Shown: one piece after another, positions 12,466 to 24,378 of the stretch
Layout of the letters: each line of letters begins with the position of its first letter
Numbering within the stretch: the first letter of the stretch is position 1
Assembly (NCBI GenBank): GCA_902805475.1
Contig: CADCSX010000023.1
Span: 186,001 to 250,000, forward strand
Length of the DNA: 64,000 bases
Direction: 5' to 3'
Source of the DNA: Entonaema liquescens
Lineage: Eukaryota > Ascomycota > Sordariomycetes > Xylariales > Xylariaceae
Program-made: the position numbers and the translations under genes
The notes under the pieces: generated by a model
Database searches by the model: none
What the model was told of the DNA's origin: nothing
The model's input: the letters and a program-made list of their open reading frames with translations, nothing else

Positions 12466-13806
12466 ATGTCGTCGTCGTACGATTCCTCGAGGTCCCGCCG
12501 AAGGGGCGCCTGGGGCCACTGGGTTCCTATCGTCGTAACCCTCACCGTCGCGACTGTCGGTGTCGCAGCTTGGGCGTGGAGCCAACGAAGTAACGAACGC
12601 GAAGACGAGGAGAGCGACGCCGAGCCCGCTGATCTAGACTACGAAAATGCCGACTACGGCGAGAACCCCCCTTACGGCGCGACCGGTAGAGACTCGCGTC
12701 CTTCTATCCGGGCTGACGACGTAAGCTACGGCGTGGGAGAAGTACACTCGGAGGCCACTGGCGTCTCTGCCGGATGGGGTGCGCGACGTACTCCTAGCCC
12801 GCAACAATTTTTCTCTAGCGCGAGCAGGACGGTGGCAGCGGGAGTTGCGGGAGTTGGTGCGGCCGTCGGCAACGCTTTAGCTGCTATACGAGATGACGAT
12901 AAGAACGCATACGCCGACCACGAAACTTGGTCGGAAGAAGCCGAAGCTCGAAAGGAGCAGCCGGCTCCTCCTCAGACTAAAGAATCTAACAAACGACGGA
13001 AGACGGTTGCGATCGTAGTCTCGGCGGACACAAACCTAGATGATCTTGATGCGGATGGTTTCCACGAGCACGCCGTATGATGCCCCTTTATCTTGACGGT
13101 CGCGTACTTACCTGCTAACTCGGCTATAGTCTATTCTCTCTCACATACCTCGCAACATTGATTTCTCTAAAATCAAGCTGTTCGTCTTGATATATGCACC
13201 CGGTCTCAAAGATACCGCCCTTGAAGCGTCGACTAGTAATCTCCCTCCGGCATCTTTGAGTTCGTCATTTTCGAATATCGCGAACGAGCAGAGTCAAACT
13301 CCAGGAGAGGAGGCTAAAAGCCCAGCGTGCGTAGATCCGCTTCAGACTAAGCGTATCTTGTGTTTGCTAACTTGCCATCTAGCTTAAGCTCTAGCACAGC
13401 CAATACGCCCTTCAACTTAGTGTACTCACAGGCCTCGGCCTTGGTAGAAAAGGAGGCGATGATTTTACCGTTTACTTCACCTAGCGGGCACGTTCATATC
13501 CTCCGCCATTTACAACCCGAAGTAATCTACCTCCAGGAATCTCTAGCTGGAGATGACGGAGGCGTAATTACTCAATTGCAGACCTGGCTCAAGTACGACG
13601 TCATTCTTGTCGTCGGAGCTGACGGTGGCCACGGCGGGCTCGCGGATAGTGAGTCGGAGGCCGAAAGACCGGAGAAGAAGGAAGAAAAGAAAGATGACCT
13701 ATGGTGGCAGCGAGAGGAGCGCGTAGGACGAGGAAGGGGAGTGGTGGTCGTGGACAGCGTAAGGGTTGGTGATGACTGGGCACGTCGTGTGCAAGGTAAG
13801 GAGTGA
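12466..13806 (+). CDS. Peroxin 22-like membrane protein
   Basis: Likely the fungal Pex22-like anchor that tethers the ubiquitin-conjugating enzyme Pex4 to the peroxisome for receptor recycling. Exons 12466-13074, 13130-13326 and 13383-13806. The introns (GTATGA...CTAAC...TATAG and GTGCGT...CTAAC...TCTAG) join in frame for about 409 residues. A basic Ser/Arg-rich start precedes one transmembrane segment (about residues 18-38, VPIVVTLTVATVGVAAWAW). An acidic disordered stretch follows. Then comes an alpha/beta core starting KTVAIVVSADTNL and continuing across the introns (FSKIKLFVLIYAPG; LKYDVILVVGADGG). The topology matches Pex22, but sequence identity in this family is low, so the name is moderately sure. 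Confidence 0.6.
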
Positions 13807-14054
13807 TATCTCAAAATCGCTCCAGGAATGTTGACACGAGTAGCACGCATGAACTGGTGGTTTTTCTTGATGATTTTTGAATGGAATATTGACGCTAGGT
13901 TATGTCACGGTAGATATATGATTTGCCCCTTTTATATCCTTCGGTTAGTTGTGCTTCGTTATGGAAGTAATAATATAGAGGAACTGTTGGATTTGGTGTT
14001 TTCTCGTATCGCGTAGTCCCTTATCGTATAATGTGCTATGTAGTATCGATGATA

Positions 14055-14104
14055 AGTTGGAGGGGGGGGTTACCGACCCCCCCTAAATACCGACCCCTTG
14101 TAAA
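14055..14104 (+). repeat. Left terminal inverted repeat of the Fot1-like element
   Basis: Starts AGTTGGAGGGGGGGG next to a TA target duplication. It aligns without gaps to the reverse complement of 15905-15954, with three C/T differences. Confidence 0.9.
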
Positions 14105-15904
14105 GGGGACCAATCAAATAATTGACTTTTACTAAGGGATCCACTATTTTTAATATAAATTCGATGTATTTTTTTTTTTTTTTTTTTTTTAATTTTATTT
14201 TTTTTTTAATTAATTAAAAAATTCCGTTTTTATTAATATATTTCGAATTATTATATATAATTAATTAACATTTAAAAAAACGATTAAAATTATTAAATAA
14301 AATTAATTAATTAAAAAAACCGTTATTAATTAAGTTATTTTAAAATTAATATTTTTCGAACGAATTAAAAATTATTAACCGATTATTAAAATATATATTA
14401 TATAATAACGTTTATTATAATATTAAAAAACCGAATTAATTAATTAAATAAATAATTAAAACGTATTAAATTTAACGTTAACGCATGTATAAATTAAAAA
14501 TTTAATTATACGATTATTACGAATTAATGGCGATTATAAGTTTTTTAATAAAAAATAAATTCCCGCATTTTTAATTTAAAATAATTAAATTAAAACGTTT
14601 CGTTTAATTTTTTTTAATTTAATTAAAATAAATAAAATAACGCCGGTAATTATTAATATTTTTTTTAATCGTTTAAAAAAGTTTAAAATTTAAAAAATTA
14701 ATTAATTAAATTATTATAATTTTAATAAAATAAAATTTTTTAAAAAATATAAATTTAACGGGTTAATTATTAATTAATTAAAAAAAAAAAAACTTTTTAT
14801 TAATAAAACGAGTTACATGTGTGGACGTTTATTTTAAAATATATTTTAATTAATAAAAAAATATTAAATTTATTTATTATTTTTAAAAATTTAAACGTTT
14901 AAATTTAATAATTTAAAAAAAAATTAATTTATTTAAATAATTAAAAATTTATTAATACCGAAAACGGTTAAATTAATAATGAAATAATTATTAATTAATT
15001 AAAATATATTTTTATTTTCGTAACGGTTTTATAAAATTTAATTAAAAAACGATTATTTATTTTTAACGATTACGCGAATTATTAATTAAATAAATTTATA
15101 TAAATTGTTTTTTAAATTAAAATTTAATTATTATTTTTACCATTTTATATTATTCATATAATATAATTTTTAAATATAAATATTTTTAATTAATTAAAAC
15201 GTATTTATTAAAATTTATTATAAAATAAATTAATTAACGTTTATTTATTTAATTTAATTAAAAAAATTAAATTTTTACGGTTATATTATTAAATAAAATT
15301 AATAATTATAATTTTTAAAAATATTAATATAACATAATTTAACGTAAATTTATAATTAATAAATCGCGAGAAAATTTTTTAATCGCGTTTTTTTTTATAA
15401 AAAAAATTTTAAAATATTTTATTTTTAAACGTTACCATTAAAAACGCGTTTCCCGATTAATTAATTACTTTTAAAAAATCACGTAATATTATTTAAACCG
15501 CGTAAAAATATTTTACCGTTAAATTTAACGAATTAATTAAATGGTTTTTATTTAAAAAAATAAAAAAAACCGTTAATTTATACATTTATTAATTAATTAT
15601 AATTAAAATTAAACGTAATAATTTAAAATAATTAATAATTTAATTAAAATTAAAAAAACGAATTAAAATTAAACCGGATTTTAATAATAAATTCGTTTAA
15701 ATAAAAAATATTTATTATATTAAATAAAAAATAATAAAAAAATTAAATTTAAATAAAATTAATAACGTAATATTATTAATTAAATTAAAAAAATTATATT
15801 TAAAATGGTAATTAAATAATTAATAATTAATTAAAATTTGAAAATTTATTTAATTTTTCGTAATATACCACATTAAATTTAAAACGGTATAAACTCGCTT
15901 TAAT

Positions 15905-15954
15905 TTTACAAAGGGTCGGTATTTAAAGGGGGTCGGTAACCCCCCCCTCCAACT
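15905..15954 (-). repeat. Right terminal inverted repeat of the Fot1-like element
   Basis: Mirror of 14055-14104, ending CCCCCCCCTCCAACT before the second TA. Its C-to-T changes relative to the left end are RIP-type transitions. Confidence 0.9.
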
Positions 15955-15956
15955 TA

Positions 15957-16734
15957 GGTAATTAAGGTGTACATATAGTCACGTGAGATATAGTTCACCT
16001 GCCGCTATGTATGTGCGTAGATGCTTGAGAGATATCTAGACTTACCAGGTCGAGTCCTACTAACACACTTCTTTTCGCAAGTTTATTTTTCAACCGCGCC
16101 GGTACTCAAGAAATTCAAAAAACTACCTCATCAAACAAGTATCATCAGATTTGAACTTTACAAAGTTTGAAACAGTTTTTCTCAAGATTGGCGAAGTTAT
16201 AAGTATCCTCCATCAAGATATTGAAAAAGATCACATTCTTGACGCCATCCTGCTTACCTAAGCTTATGAATGTGGCTTATCCTATCACCACCTTTTCTTT
16301 GAACTCTTTCTCGAGCATGAAATGCGGCTGATGAGGCTCAATTCAAATTAACGATTTATGCCAGAGTCGAAGTTCCAACTTCTCTCCGTCACTAACAGAC
16401 TAACATACGTTCAACCCCACACAAAGCATTCGACAACGATCTACTCCTTGAATTATCGTGATTCTTCCCTGGTGCGTCGTATAACTATTGTCGCATATTG
16501 CTGAAGTATTATTCAATGTAATTCGAAATTGGCTTGGATGAGCGGCGTTTTGTCAACACTATTCCTACCCGTCGCGCGCGCATCTCAAGTCATCAACGAA
16601 ATCTACACGCCGAAACCACGTCGCGATCCATGTCCATAGCAAAAGACAACTTATTTATATTATCGGTCCCTAGTCGCTACTAATTGGGCGCTATCTAGTC
16701 GCTTCACAGTGCGCAGGGCTCTACGTCTGCCGCC
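15957..16734. other. SPT20 upstream region
   Basis: Normal-composition DNA between the transposon and SPT20. It has CT-rich tracts typical of fungal 5' leaders. No RNA gene or conserved frame was found. Confidence 0.5.
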
Positions 16735-19730
16735 ATGGCTCCAGTCGTCGCCGCCGTGCCTCCGCTGGCGACTCCTAAGATGAAGCGTCCACCTCCGCCC
16801 GGTATCCAGACCAACGGCGTATCTTCATCACAGTCCTCCCCTTCACCAAACATGACCGCGAAGCGTCCCCCTCCTGCCGTGGTCAAGCAGCAGCAGCAGC
16901 AGCAATCATCCAACTCGACCGCTACGAATGGCGCTAACGGGACTGCTCATCGACCCGGCGTAGCCCGTTCGAGACGCGATACGTCTAACCAAGTTCCTGG
17001 ACGCAATCAGAGGAATAACACATCTCTGAGGTCGGCTACTCTGGCTCCCGACACGTCGCTGCATAAATCGTTCGAGCCACGTCCAGATGGTGCGCATTCC
17101 ACAACGCCATCTAGAGATACATCTAATACTGTTCATCTCGTGCTAATTTCCTCATAGTCGTTACGGATTCCTATATTCTAAAGAAATATTCGGGACACCC
17201 CCCGTCTCTCATCGTACACTTACATCCTAACCATTTCCGATTCGACATGCAAGATAGCGTTTTCCCATACAAATCTCCTATGAGGGCCTTCTTAGATCAC
17301 GTCAGAAACCGAACGGTACCTCACGACATGCTACAGGATCTGAACGAAGCCGGCGTTGCTTTCTACGAAGGTTGCCTAATCGTACAGGTACATGACCACA
17401 AGACTGCCGCGCAGGTCAAGGACATTGCGCGACCGGCTTCGAAAACTACCTCGGAGAAGCCCTCCTCGATTCACAACTACAACCCTTATATTACACCCTC
17501 TCCCTACGTCCCGTTTCCTAAGGAGAGCGCCGAGAACGGTCTCCAAGAAGCCGACGCGAAGGCCGCGCATAACGACTCTGGCGATAAAGAGAACATGCCG
17601 GCTCCTCCTGCTCCTACCGATAATCAGAAAGGCAAGACCCAAGCGGAAGTTAAAATCTTCACAGTCGTCCTCCACCCGACACCGCAAAGTTTACATGTGG
17701 ATTTAATGATCAAGGCTTCTACGCCACGCGGATCTGGCGATGCTAAGAACGGCGGGGACTCGAATGGCGTACCTCCTACTCCAGTATCGGCTGTGCCTCC
17801 GACTCCAACCGCGGCGAGCATGCCGCCACCGGCTAAGAAGATAAAACGAGAAAAGATGGAGCTAGACGGGAGCAATATATACGCCGCGGAAGCACAGATC
17901 TTACTGGCGACCTCGGCTCCGTTACACTTGGAAGTACCTAAGAATAAGGAAGAGGCCGTCACGCTCCTGCTCAAGCACATGGCCGATCCTAAGCACTCCG
18001 ACTCTCCGCCTAAACCAAAGGCTCGGAAGCGCACCGTAGCTGAGAGGGCCGCAGACGAGGCTTTGGCTGCCGAGCAAGAGAAATACATGCTTACATACGA
18101 CGAGCGCCGCTCCGCTAACACCGGCGGTGCTCAGACTGGTGCGGATAGTGCCGACGGTGATGGGCAATCTGGCGCGGCCACTTTTGAGCCTCGCTTCGAG
18201 AGGTTCAAGGTTCTTGCAGATATTAAGAGTGCGCATAAAGCTAAGAAGGAGCAAGAGAAGATCCAGCAGGCAGAGAACGAGCGCAAGCTTCAGATCCAAA
18301 AGCAGGAGCAGGCCGCATTACTGCAACGGCAGCAAGCCGAACAAGAGAAGACGCGCCGCGAAGAAGCTCAGCGCCAAGCGCAATTACGACAGCAGCAGCA
18401 ACAACAACAACAGGAAGCTCAGCGTCGTGTCATGGCCCAGCAGCAAGCTCAGGCCCAACAACAAGCTCAAGCGCAAGCCCAGGCGCAGGCCCAAGCTCAA
18501 GCACAAGCACAGGCTCAAGCAGCACAATCACCGCCAAACGCCCAAGTCACCCAGATGCCGCAAGCGTCTCACGGACACCCGGTACAGAGTGGAATTCCTA
18601 TGTCCGCCCAAGCTGCCCACAGATTTCCACAGCAAGTTTCGCAAGCGCCTGTCTCATCTCCGGTCGTTCGGCAGAATACACCTCAAAATATGTCGAGCCC
18701 TATGGTTGGAAACGCGCCGATGCAGCAAACCAATTCTGGGATGGGTGCAAGCCCTCAAAGACCGTCTTCCGTTGTGCAAAGCCACGGACCGATGTCCGCA
18801 CCCATGGCCGTCAGCATGTCGGCAAGAGGAAGCCAGCAAAGTCATCCCTCGAACACGCCTCGTATGCCGAGCGCAACGCCGCAGATGTCGCATGGTACCC
18901 CGATTAACCGACCGATGCCGACGCCTCGGATGAGTCAAGCCAGTCCGCCTCCGGGCATGATGGCCCAGAACTCGCACATGGGTCAAATGCTTATGGGGAA
19001 TCAAAATATGGGCCAACCTATGTCTAACCAGATAATGGCGGCTCAGATACAGCAGCGCCAACGGATCGCCCAACAGCAGCAGCTGCAGGCCATGCAGAAT
19101 GGGATGATGAACGGACAAAATCCCCAAATGCATAACCAGATGTTGCAAAATCAAATTATGCGCCAGCAGATGATGAGCATGAACATGCAAAATCCCAACA
19201 TGCTGACCCCTGTCCAGCAGGCTCAGCAGGCACAGCTCGCCCAGCGATACCAGCAGCAGATTAATAGCATGCAGCAGCAACAGCAGCAGCAGCACCAGCA
19301 GCACCAACAGATGCAAGGACAATTACCTAATCAACAAATGGGCAACCAGAATTTCATGAATGCCGGCAACGGCATGAACCCTGCTCAGATAGCTGCGATG
19401 CAACAGATGCAGCAGCAGATGCAACAGCAAGGTCAGCACCCGGGGAATCAATCTAACCCGTTTGCGATGCAGATACGGCAAAGGCAGCAACAGCTCTACC
19501 GTGCGAATTTCGCGCAGTTTGCAGAGCGATTTGGCGGCCCCCAGAATTTACCGCCCGAGGCGCACGAGCAGTTTAAACAGAACTGCTTGAAAAAGGCCCA
19601 GGAAACTCTTCAGCGTGATATCTTACAGCGACGGCAGCAGATGGCTCAAAACATGCAGAACGGCATGCAGAACGGCATGCAAGGCGGTATACCGAACGGG
19701 ATGAATGGGATGAACGGAATGATCCAGTAG
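16735..19730 (+). CDS. SPT20: SAGA complex subunit Spt20
   Basis: Structural subunit of the SAGA histone acetyltransferase co-activator in the nucleus. Two exons, 16735-17089 and 17158-19730. The 68-bp intron joins G to TC and restores the hallmark VVTDSYILKKYSGHPPSL at the start of the Spt20 domain, giving about 975 residues. The domain continues through LIVHLHPNHFRFDMQ, YEGCLIVQVHDHK, a disordered insert, KIFTVVLHPTPQSLHVDL and IYAAEAQILLATSAPLHLEV. After about residue 420 the protein is a Gln/Met/Asn-rich low-complexity tail with polyQ and Gln-Ala repeats. Long antisense open frames here are by-products of this repetitive coding sequence. Start chosen at the first ATG after a stop-rich leader. 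Confidence 0.9.
18385..18530 (+). repeat. Coding CAG/CAA and Gln-Ala repeat in SPT20
   Basis: A run of glutamine codons is followed by alternating Gln-Ala codons (CAAGCN/CAGGCN). Synonymous codons are mixed, so the peptide repeat is older than a fresh DNA expansion. It lies in the disordered tail and may vary in length between strains. Confidence 0.8.
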
Positions 19731-20722
19731 GGAAGGTGGTCGAAATATATGTAGAAACGCTGGGGACACCCCGACGTTGGTGTTGGAATTGTACAAACAA
19801 GCGGGCTTCGGGTTACGTGGGCATCAGACGGGATGTTATCTATACTTGCGATTTACACGGCGCTCATGGGATCAACGGGGCGTAAATGATTTGAAAGCAG
19901 TAGCATTATCGGAGCGTCCCTTCGGACCAGGCGGATCAGGTTTATTTCCATTATACCCATTTTGCTAGTTTGCTACGGGATCACGAACAACAGATGATGT
20001 TGGATGGAGATGGGTCCTTTAGATAAGAATCGAACTTTGTATTAATCTCTACCAATTATTGTTTTTGGTATCAAGTGTTTTAACTCGAGTTTCCTATTTC
20101 TTTTTTCTTTTTTTTTTTTCTCTCTACAAAAGGGGTTGAGGAAAAGGGTGTCACGTGAATGTTATGATAAGATGCAGGTAATACGTTAGGTTAGGTACTT
20201 CATGTACGTAGGTATATTTACGTAATCGCGTGTACTTATATGCAGGTAGATTTAGGCGATATAGGCTGTAAGCCCCTGTAGACCTATGACGATGAGCCGC
20301 GAAGACGAGCAACCAAAAACCTAACAAGCTTCAAGTACCGCTCCAGCCGTTCAAGCCAAGTGCACGCTACCTCACTTTAGCTCATCCAGCATCGAAGCAT
20401 CGGGGCATGTGAGATCTGTATCGCGAATAAAATACTTGGCCATCTACCTTTTGACTAGTGCTCATCTGATTCTTTGGTAGATCACTTAACTATTGCTATC
20501 GTTACTCGCAACTTTTCCTTTTGACTCTTTTTATTGTTTTGTCAACACCATCACGTTGTAACATCGTCACAGCTACACGCGCACCTTGAAATATCCTTTC
20601 ATCAATCATCCTTTAGCTTCTACTCTGGCCACAAATAGCTTCGACTTCTGCAGCCTCGACCACTGCAGCTCGACTTTCTTTCGGTACCGACGAACCCGAT
20701 CGCGTCAGCGAGCTCTCACATC
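19731..20722. other. Intergenic, SPT20 to ATG27
   Basis: SPT20 3' flank and ATG27 promoter/leader. It contains pyrimidine tracts near 20100 and CT-rich sequence before the ATG. Nothing else is recognised. Confidence 0.5.
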
Positions 20723-21931
20723 ATGAAAGTCCCCACGATGCATGCGGCAGACGCCGTGTTGCTTCTGTCCTTAGTGCTAGCTCCTCTACCAACAGCCGCG
20801 ATGCTCGACTGCGGATCCGTCGTCGCCGATAAGCAAAAATTCAATCTCAAACCTCTTGGTGGCCCGCACTCCATCGTGACGAGTCGCATACTGGACGGCA
20901 AAGTCCACAACATGACATATACTGTAGATATCTGTAAATCCCTAGGCAAGAAGAAGGGTGCGAAGAAGGGCGAAGAATGCCCCAACGGGACTCGAGGTAT
21001 GTTAGCATTTCTCTTTCTACATTATATACCAAGTGTCATATTAATCAGTGCTCGTTGTCTAGTATGCGCCATCAAACGTGTGGACGACCATGTCGACAAA
21101 GCCATCCCGATCGCCGGCGAGCTACGAAACTTTGGCGGAGGCGACCTGGACCACGAAGTAACACGGCTCAAGACTTCGGACTCGAATTCGGATTCGAAGA
21201 AAGAAGGCGTGCTCTTGGTGATGAAGGGCGGCTATGACAGGACAGACACCGGCGTGAAGCGAAAGCAGAGGGCCATCATAGAATTCCTCTGCGACAAAGA
21301 CAGGAACGGAACCGAGGGCGAATACGATCCTACCGACGACAAATACGAACCCAACCCTGACCCGACGATGGCTTCGGTAAATCCTCTACTGTTTCGAGCT
21401 GAGGACGGTGACGAAGATGGCGACGACGGTGGCGACGGTGGCGGCGGCGACGGCGACGGTGATGACGAGCCACCTAAAGAAGTCCAGATCGGCATTGGCA
21501 ACGACCCAAGCTTGAAATTCAACAGTTATGAACCGCTAAGCTCGGACGGAAATATCGATGTCCTGCGATTGACTTGGTCGTCTAAATATGCCTGCGAGAA
21601 TAGGGAAGATGACGGCTCTGATGGAGAGCCAAGTTCGCACTGGGGTTTCTTCACGTGGTTTGTTCTTCTGTGAGTGCTCGTTCCTTTCTAGAACTCTGGG
21701 TGTGTTATATTTTTTATTGTACTAATTAAGTTCAGTGTATTCCTCGGAACCGCGGCGTATCTCATCTTTGGTTCGTGGCTCAACTACAATCGTTACGGCG
21801 CTCGAGGCTGGGACCTCATCCCGCACGGCGATACCATCCGCGACATCCCGTACCTGCTAAAGGACTGGACTAGGAGGGTGCTTAACACAGTGCAAGGGAG
21901 CGGTAGTCGGGGAGGTTACAGCGCTGTCTGA
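20723..21931 (+). CDS. ATG27: Autophagy-related protein 27
   Basis: Type I membrane protein that cycles between Golgi, endosome, vacuole and Atg9 vesicles. Exons 20723-20996, 21063-21669 and 21736-21931 give about 358 residues; both introns (GTATGT...CTAG and GTGAGT...TCAG) join in frame. A signal peptide (VLLLSLVLAPLPTAA) is followed by a Cys-containing lumenal domain of mannose-6-phosphate-receptor type, with LDCGSVVADKQKFNLKPLGG and TYTVDICKSLG. An unusual Asp/Gly-rich insert encoded at about 21400-21470 interrupts it. The transmembrane helix (WFVLLVFLGTAAYLIFGSW) spans the last exon junction. The tail ends YSAV, a Tyr-based sorting signal known for this family. Confidence 0.93.
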
Positions 21932-22797
21932 ATGTGGCGGGCGATGTGATACGGATTTGCAGATGTGAGGTTTGTCGTTCTGTACGGAACGTCTGGTGGT
22001 GGAGCTCATCCAATTCTCTCGGCGTTTGGCGGTGGCATATGGGTTGGCCTTGAGCCATGCGTGATGCGGTTCCTTGTACAATAGGTTAGGAAACTAGAAA
22101 TGGATTCATAATGTTATTCCTATGCGCTACACTTATTACCCATTGTAAACATACTCTATGAATAATTAGAAAAATTGAGAGGTAGAATTATGAGATGGTA
22201 TATTTGTTATAAGTGAGTGGGTAGGTTATCCCGTGAGGTTGTTAGCTTTACGTGTAACAGATTAGTTGTATGTTGGTAACTCTTACTTATATTATGGCCC
22301 TTGATATAAATGCATAGAAATGGTGGAAAGAATTTATTCCTGAACGAGACGACGCCGATGTTCCAGGACTATATTTTATAGCTCCATCCATTGTTGTTAA
22401 GTTACTCCTAAAGTCCGAAGTTGGACCAAGCTTCTTGTCCCCCTTTTCTGGTTCTGTTAACAATTATCTTGTTAGGTTCACTTTCAATATAGAAGCCAAA
22501 GGATGCCTCCTATCTACCAGCTATTCTCTACCAAAGTCTCTATAACATCATACACTCGTAATATGATTTAAAGTCCCAACCTCTTCCTCGTACTTAGGAC
22601 ATATGCTACTCTGGCCGAGTATAACTTTATTGAACCAAGACTTAGCACATCATAAAAGTGGCACATGTATACGAAACATTATATCAAGGTTTCCTTTAGG
22701 CAAAGAGAGTATCGTATTGCTATAGTTACCACATACTTCATATTTCCAAAGTAAACACACGCCCGCTGCTTGTAACTATACCCCTAAATAGAATCCC
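21932..22797. other. Convergent intergenic region
   Basis: 3' flanks of ATG27 and the zinc-finger gene. AT-leaning sequence with no conserved frame or RNA gene. Confidence 0.5.
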
Positions 22798-23630
22798 CTA
22801 CATTAAGATGCGTCCTAGAAATCCAAATGACCATCTCTTAGAATGGGAACTGGGAAGGACCAGCCTGCTGATAAAACTGCACGTCGCCCTGGACCAGGAA
22901 GAGTGCATCATGTTCTGATGATCGAGAAGGTCTATCTCTCGGACGTAGCCGTTGGCACCCCCTTTGATGCAACCGATGACAGTGCAAGGAAAAGGGGGAA
23001 CCCGAGGCTGTGAGTTAAGGCTACCACCACCAGTGTTAGTAGAAACCGCTCCTCTGACGATAGAAGCAACAGTAACAGAAGGACCGCCTGCTTTCTGTTT
23101 CTTTAATTTGTCCTCGGCATCGATTCTATGGAAGACTTTCAGGTGCTGGACCAGGTGATCAAGACGGTTAAAGCCGTTGGCTCCCTGGCGGCGCTTGCAG
23201 TAGCCGCAAGGGTACTGGGGGACACTGATAGTCTGAGCAGTAGCGTGTCGCGTTAAGGCGTCTAGTCGACTGAACGGAGCTGCGCATGCGGAGCTGTAGG
23301 ATTTGTGTGAAGAATCTTTGGCATGCTTGTTGAGCTGTGTAGAGTTCGGGAATGCGCTGTAACACTCGACGCAATGAAGGGACGAAACGCTAACCGTAGA
23401 ACCGGATATCATACTGACCGCCTACTTGTTAGTAGGTAAAAAAAAAAATACAGGCCTTACCCTTCTACACTCGGCGGTGTAAGTGAAGGATGGGCAATGA
23501 TTGGCTGCATCTTCTGCATGTCACCACGCTGGTGGTTGTAAACCAGGCCAATGGCTAGGTTATTGTCAGGAAGGTTGACGAAGGCGTCGTCGTCGAAGTA
23601 TAAGTTAGGTACCTGTCCGTGCTCATCCAT
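22798..23630 (-). CDS. C2H2 zinc-finger protein, function unknown
   Basis: Two exons: 23461-23630 and 22798-23413. The 47-bp intron starts GTAAGG, has a CTAAC branch site and ends TCAG, giving about 261 residues. The start is MDEHGQVPNLYFDDDAFVNL. Finger-like Cys/His clusters follow: HCVECYSAFPNSTQLNKHAK; a second with CAAPFSRLDALTRHA; PCGYCKRRQGANGFNRLDHL plus a downstream His pair; and PCTVIGCIKGGANGYVREID plus LLDHQNMMH. Fingers with a longer Cys-Cys gap and the NGF/NGY-R-DLL pattern are common in fungal C2H2 proteins. It is probably nuclear; the target is unknown. The last 35 residues look unnatural, and a shifted frame gives a more protein-like tail ending at 22838. Confidence 0.7.
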
Positions 23631-24378
23631 AGTTACGCGACACTTGAATGCAAGTACAAGGGAAAATGTTGTGCTGTAATTGGGTGAAGGTGGTATGAGT
23701 TCCGAAATCCGAGCGGTGGGCGTCCATGGCTTCTTGTGCTCAGCCGTAAGTGTCTCTCTGAGAATACCGGACGCGGCTATGCGTAGGAACTTTGAATATA
23801 CATGCTGTAGATTTCAACCCAAAGGGTGGAATAGGGTGGAAGTCCTGCAAATTAAGGCGTGAGGCTTTGCCATTGGCTATTTCCCAGGCTTCTGCAGCTC
23901 GGCAAGCAGGCTCGGGGTCTTGGCGTATTTCCAAAGGGTGTAGGAATGTTACGAGATGGCATCGATAAGCTGAATATATGAGGCTCTTTAGAAAGTTCTC
24001 ACAAGATATCAACTCTCGAATATAAACGTTCCGATTGGGTGAGGATGACATCTCGATCGAGTGCTGATCATTCACCCCAACTATACTTTCTCCTCCGCAT
24101 GCAATCATGGGAATCCATGAATCGTTCCTATCTCTTTACATCATCCCGGGATATCAATGCGGTTTATGTTAGGATGGTGAGATCTACTGCAGTATTGGAT
24201 GCATCACTATGACGTGAAAACGATGGGTCGCCCCTATTGAAGGTTTATGGATGAGGCTATATAACTAATATAATCTAGCCAAAATAATATTTCAATTCTC
24301 TCAATTTGAACTTATTTACTTGCAATTTAAGGAGAGTCAATAAAAATTCACCTTACAAATACCTATCATTCCATAATC
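23631..24378. other. Divergent intergenic region
   Basis: Promoter space between the zinc-finger gene (minus) and the hydrophilin-like gene (plus). The final 80 bp before the ATG are AT-rich and leader-like. No other feature is recognised. Confidence 0.5.

Larger units (their letters stand above)
14055..15954. mobile_element. RIP-inactivated Fot1/pogo-type DNA transposon (Tc1/mariner superfamily)
   Basis: A 1900-bp AT-rich insert in otherwise normal DNA, bounded by TA at 14053-14054 and 15955-15956, the target duplication of Tc1/mariner elements. Its ends are 50-bp inverted repeats (14055-14104 and 15905-15954) differing at only three positions, all C/T transitions. The repeats contain TTACCGACCCCC, which resembles remembered ends of Fot1/Pot2 elements, and the length matches Fot1 (about 1.9 kb). 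The interior has no usable frame; nearly all remaining C lies in CpG, the RIP signature. The transposase is destroyed beyond recognition on either strand. Confidence 0.85.

Noticed and set aside
18654..19322. Long antisense open frame rich in Leu/His within SPT20
   Set aside because: It is the complement of CAG/CAT-rich low-complexity coding sequence; it has no domain and no promoter context.
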